This document shows, piece by piece, positions 5,161 to 5,458 of a DNA stretch of 5,458 nucleotides (positions are counted from its first letter, which is position 1; every line of letters starts with the position of its first letter). The position numbers and the translations under genes are program-made. The notes beneath the pieces were generated by a model. That model worked only from the letters and a program-made list of their open reading frames with translations. It did not search any database and was not told where the DNA came from. Source of the DNA: an uncultured Gloeocapsa sp. (GTDB lineage: Bacteria; Cyanobacteriota; Cyanobacteriia; Cyanobacteriales; Gloeocapsaceae). The DNA is taken from assembly GCA_937930495.1 (NCBI GenBank), contig CALGKL010000078.1, positions 1 to 5,458 on the forward strand, written 5' to 3'.

Positions 5161-5200
5161 AGTAAAGCCTTAAATAGAATTAACAGGATTGGAATTAATT

Positions 5201-5437
5201 ATGGCTCGTCAATGCGATCTTACAGGTAAAAAAGCGAATAATGCTTTTAGTATATCCCATTCTCACCGTCGCACCAAAAGATTACAACACGCCAATTTAC
5301 AATCAAAGAGAATCTGGTGGTCAGAAGGTGGACGCTGGGTGAAATTACGTCTTTCCGCCAAAGCGATCAAAACCCTCAATAGTAGAGGATTACAGGCTAT
5401 GGCTAAAGAAGCAGGAATCAACCTAAATCATTACTAA
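5201..5437 (+). CDS. rpmB: 50S ribosomal protein L28
   Basis: L28 (bL28) is a small basic component of the large ribosomal subunit. The 78-residue product starts [20 protein letters not shown], the conserved bL28 N terminus. It is followed by [20 protein letters not shown] and the C-terminal [16 protein letters not shown], all hallmark segments of the family, and the length is complete for a bacterial L28. The frame is open further upstream to a TTG at 5189, but the ATG at 5201 gives the family start; AGGA (5185-5188) and GGA (5191-5193) precede it by 12 and 7 bases. Only one Cys is present (C5), so the zinc-binding form seen in some L28 proteins is not supported. A perfect -10 box stands upstream. 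Only 21 bases remain to the right edge, with no terminator hairpin visible. Confidence 0.97.
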   Translation: MARQCDLTGKKANNAFSISHSHRRTKRLQHANLQSKRIWWSEGGRWVKLRLSAKAIKTLNSRGLQAMAKEAGINLNHY

Positions 5438-5445
5438 ATCTTCTC

Positions 5446-5458
5446 AAGGAAAGAGGGA
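5446..5458 (+). promoter_or_regulatory. Purine-rich Shine-Dalgarno-like sequence at the window edge
   Basis: The last bases, after the rpmB stop, read CAAGGAAAGAGGGA, which contains AGGA and GAGG. A following plus-strand gene may start just outside the window, possibly cotranscribed with rpmB. This cannot be confirmed here. Confidence 0.3.

Noticed and set aside
5189..5200. Upstream TTG start giving rpmB four extra residues
   Set aside because: L28 proteins begin at MARxCDLTGK, and GGA at 5191-5193 is well placed for the ATG at 5201.

Overview
The window is a piece of cyanobacterial chromosome carrying ordinary core genes. Three things point to a cyanobacterium: a complete psbY gene (a small photosystem II subunit), five exact copies of the cyanobacterial HIP1 octamer GCGATCGC (about 0.08 expected by chance in 5.46 kb at equal base frequencies), and proteins that resemble cyanobacterial versions of their families. 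The genus cannot be named from this sequence alone.

Layout. On the minus strand, positions 1-516 hold the N-terminal part of the pyruvate dehydrogenase E2 subunit (pdhC), which runs off the left edge. Next comes a 221-base intergenic stretch with a probable coaX terminator, a pdhC ribosome binding site and a repeated 9-mer. Then there is a tightly packed minus-strand operon, transcribed from 2355 down to 738: a cyanobacterial zinc-ribbon protein of unknown function, a VOC/glyoxalase-fold protein, and type III pantothenate kinase (coaX). Its genes are joined by TAATG and ATGA stop/start overlaps. Across an 84-base divergent spacer, on the plus strand, lie a gamma-class carbonic anhydrase family gene, psbY (39 codons), a strong hairpin, and a DEDDy 3'-5' exonuclease of the RNase D type. 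A minus-strand ABC transporter ATPase converges on the exonuclease gene with only one base between the two stop codons. It diverges from rpmB (ribosomal protein L28), which ends just before the right edge.

How the genes relate. They serve central carbon metabolism (pdhC), coenzyme A synthesis (coaX), inorganic carbon or zinc chemistry (gamma-CA), photosystem II (psbY), RNA processing (RNase D-like), membrane transport (ABC ATPase) and translation (rpmB). CoA is the acyl acceptor of the pyruvate dehydrogenase reaction, so coaX and pdhC are metabolically linked, but a probable terminator separates them. Only the three-gene coaX operon shows real evidence of coordinated expression.

I found no mobile element, CRISPR array, tRNA, rRNA or defence system, and nothing that looks like an undescribed multi-gene system. 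The points most worth a second look are the uncharacterised zinc-ribbon gene coupled to coaX, the hairpin between psbY and the exonuclease together with the perfect -10 box in front of it, and the palindrome across the two convergent stop codons.
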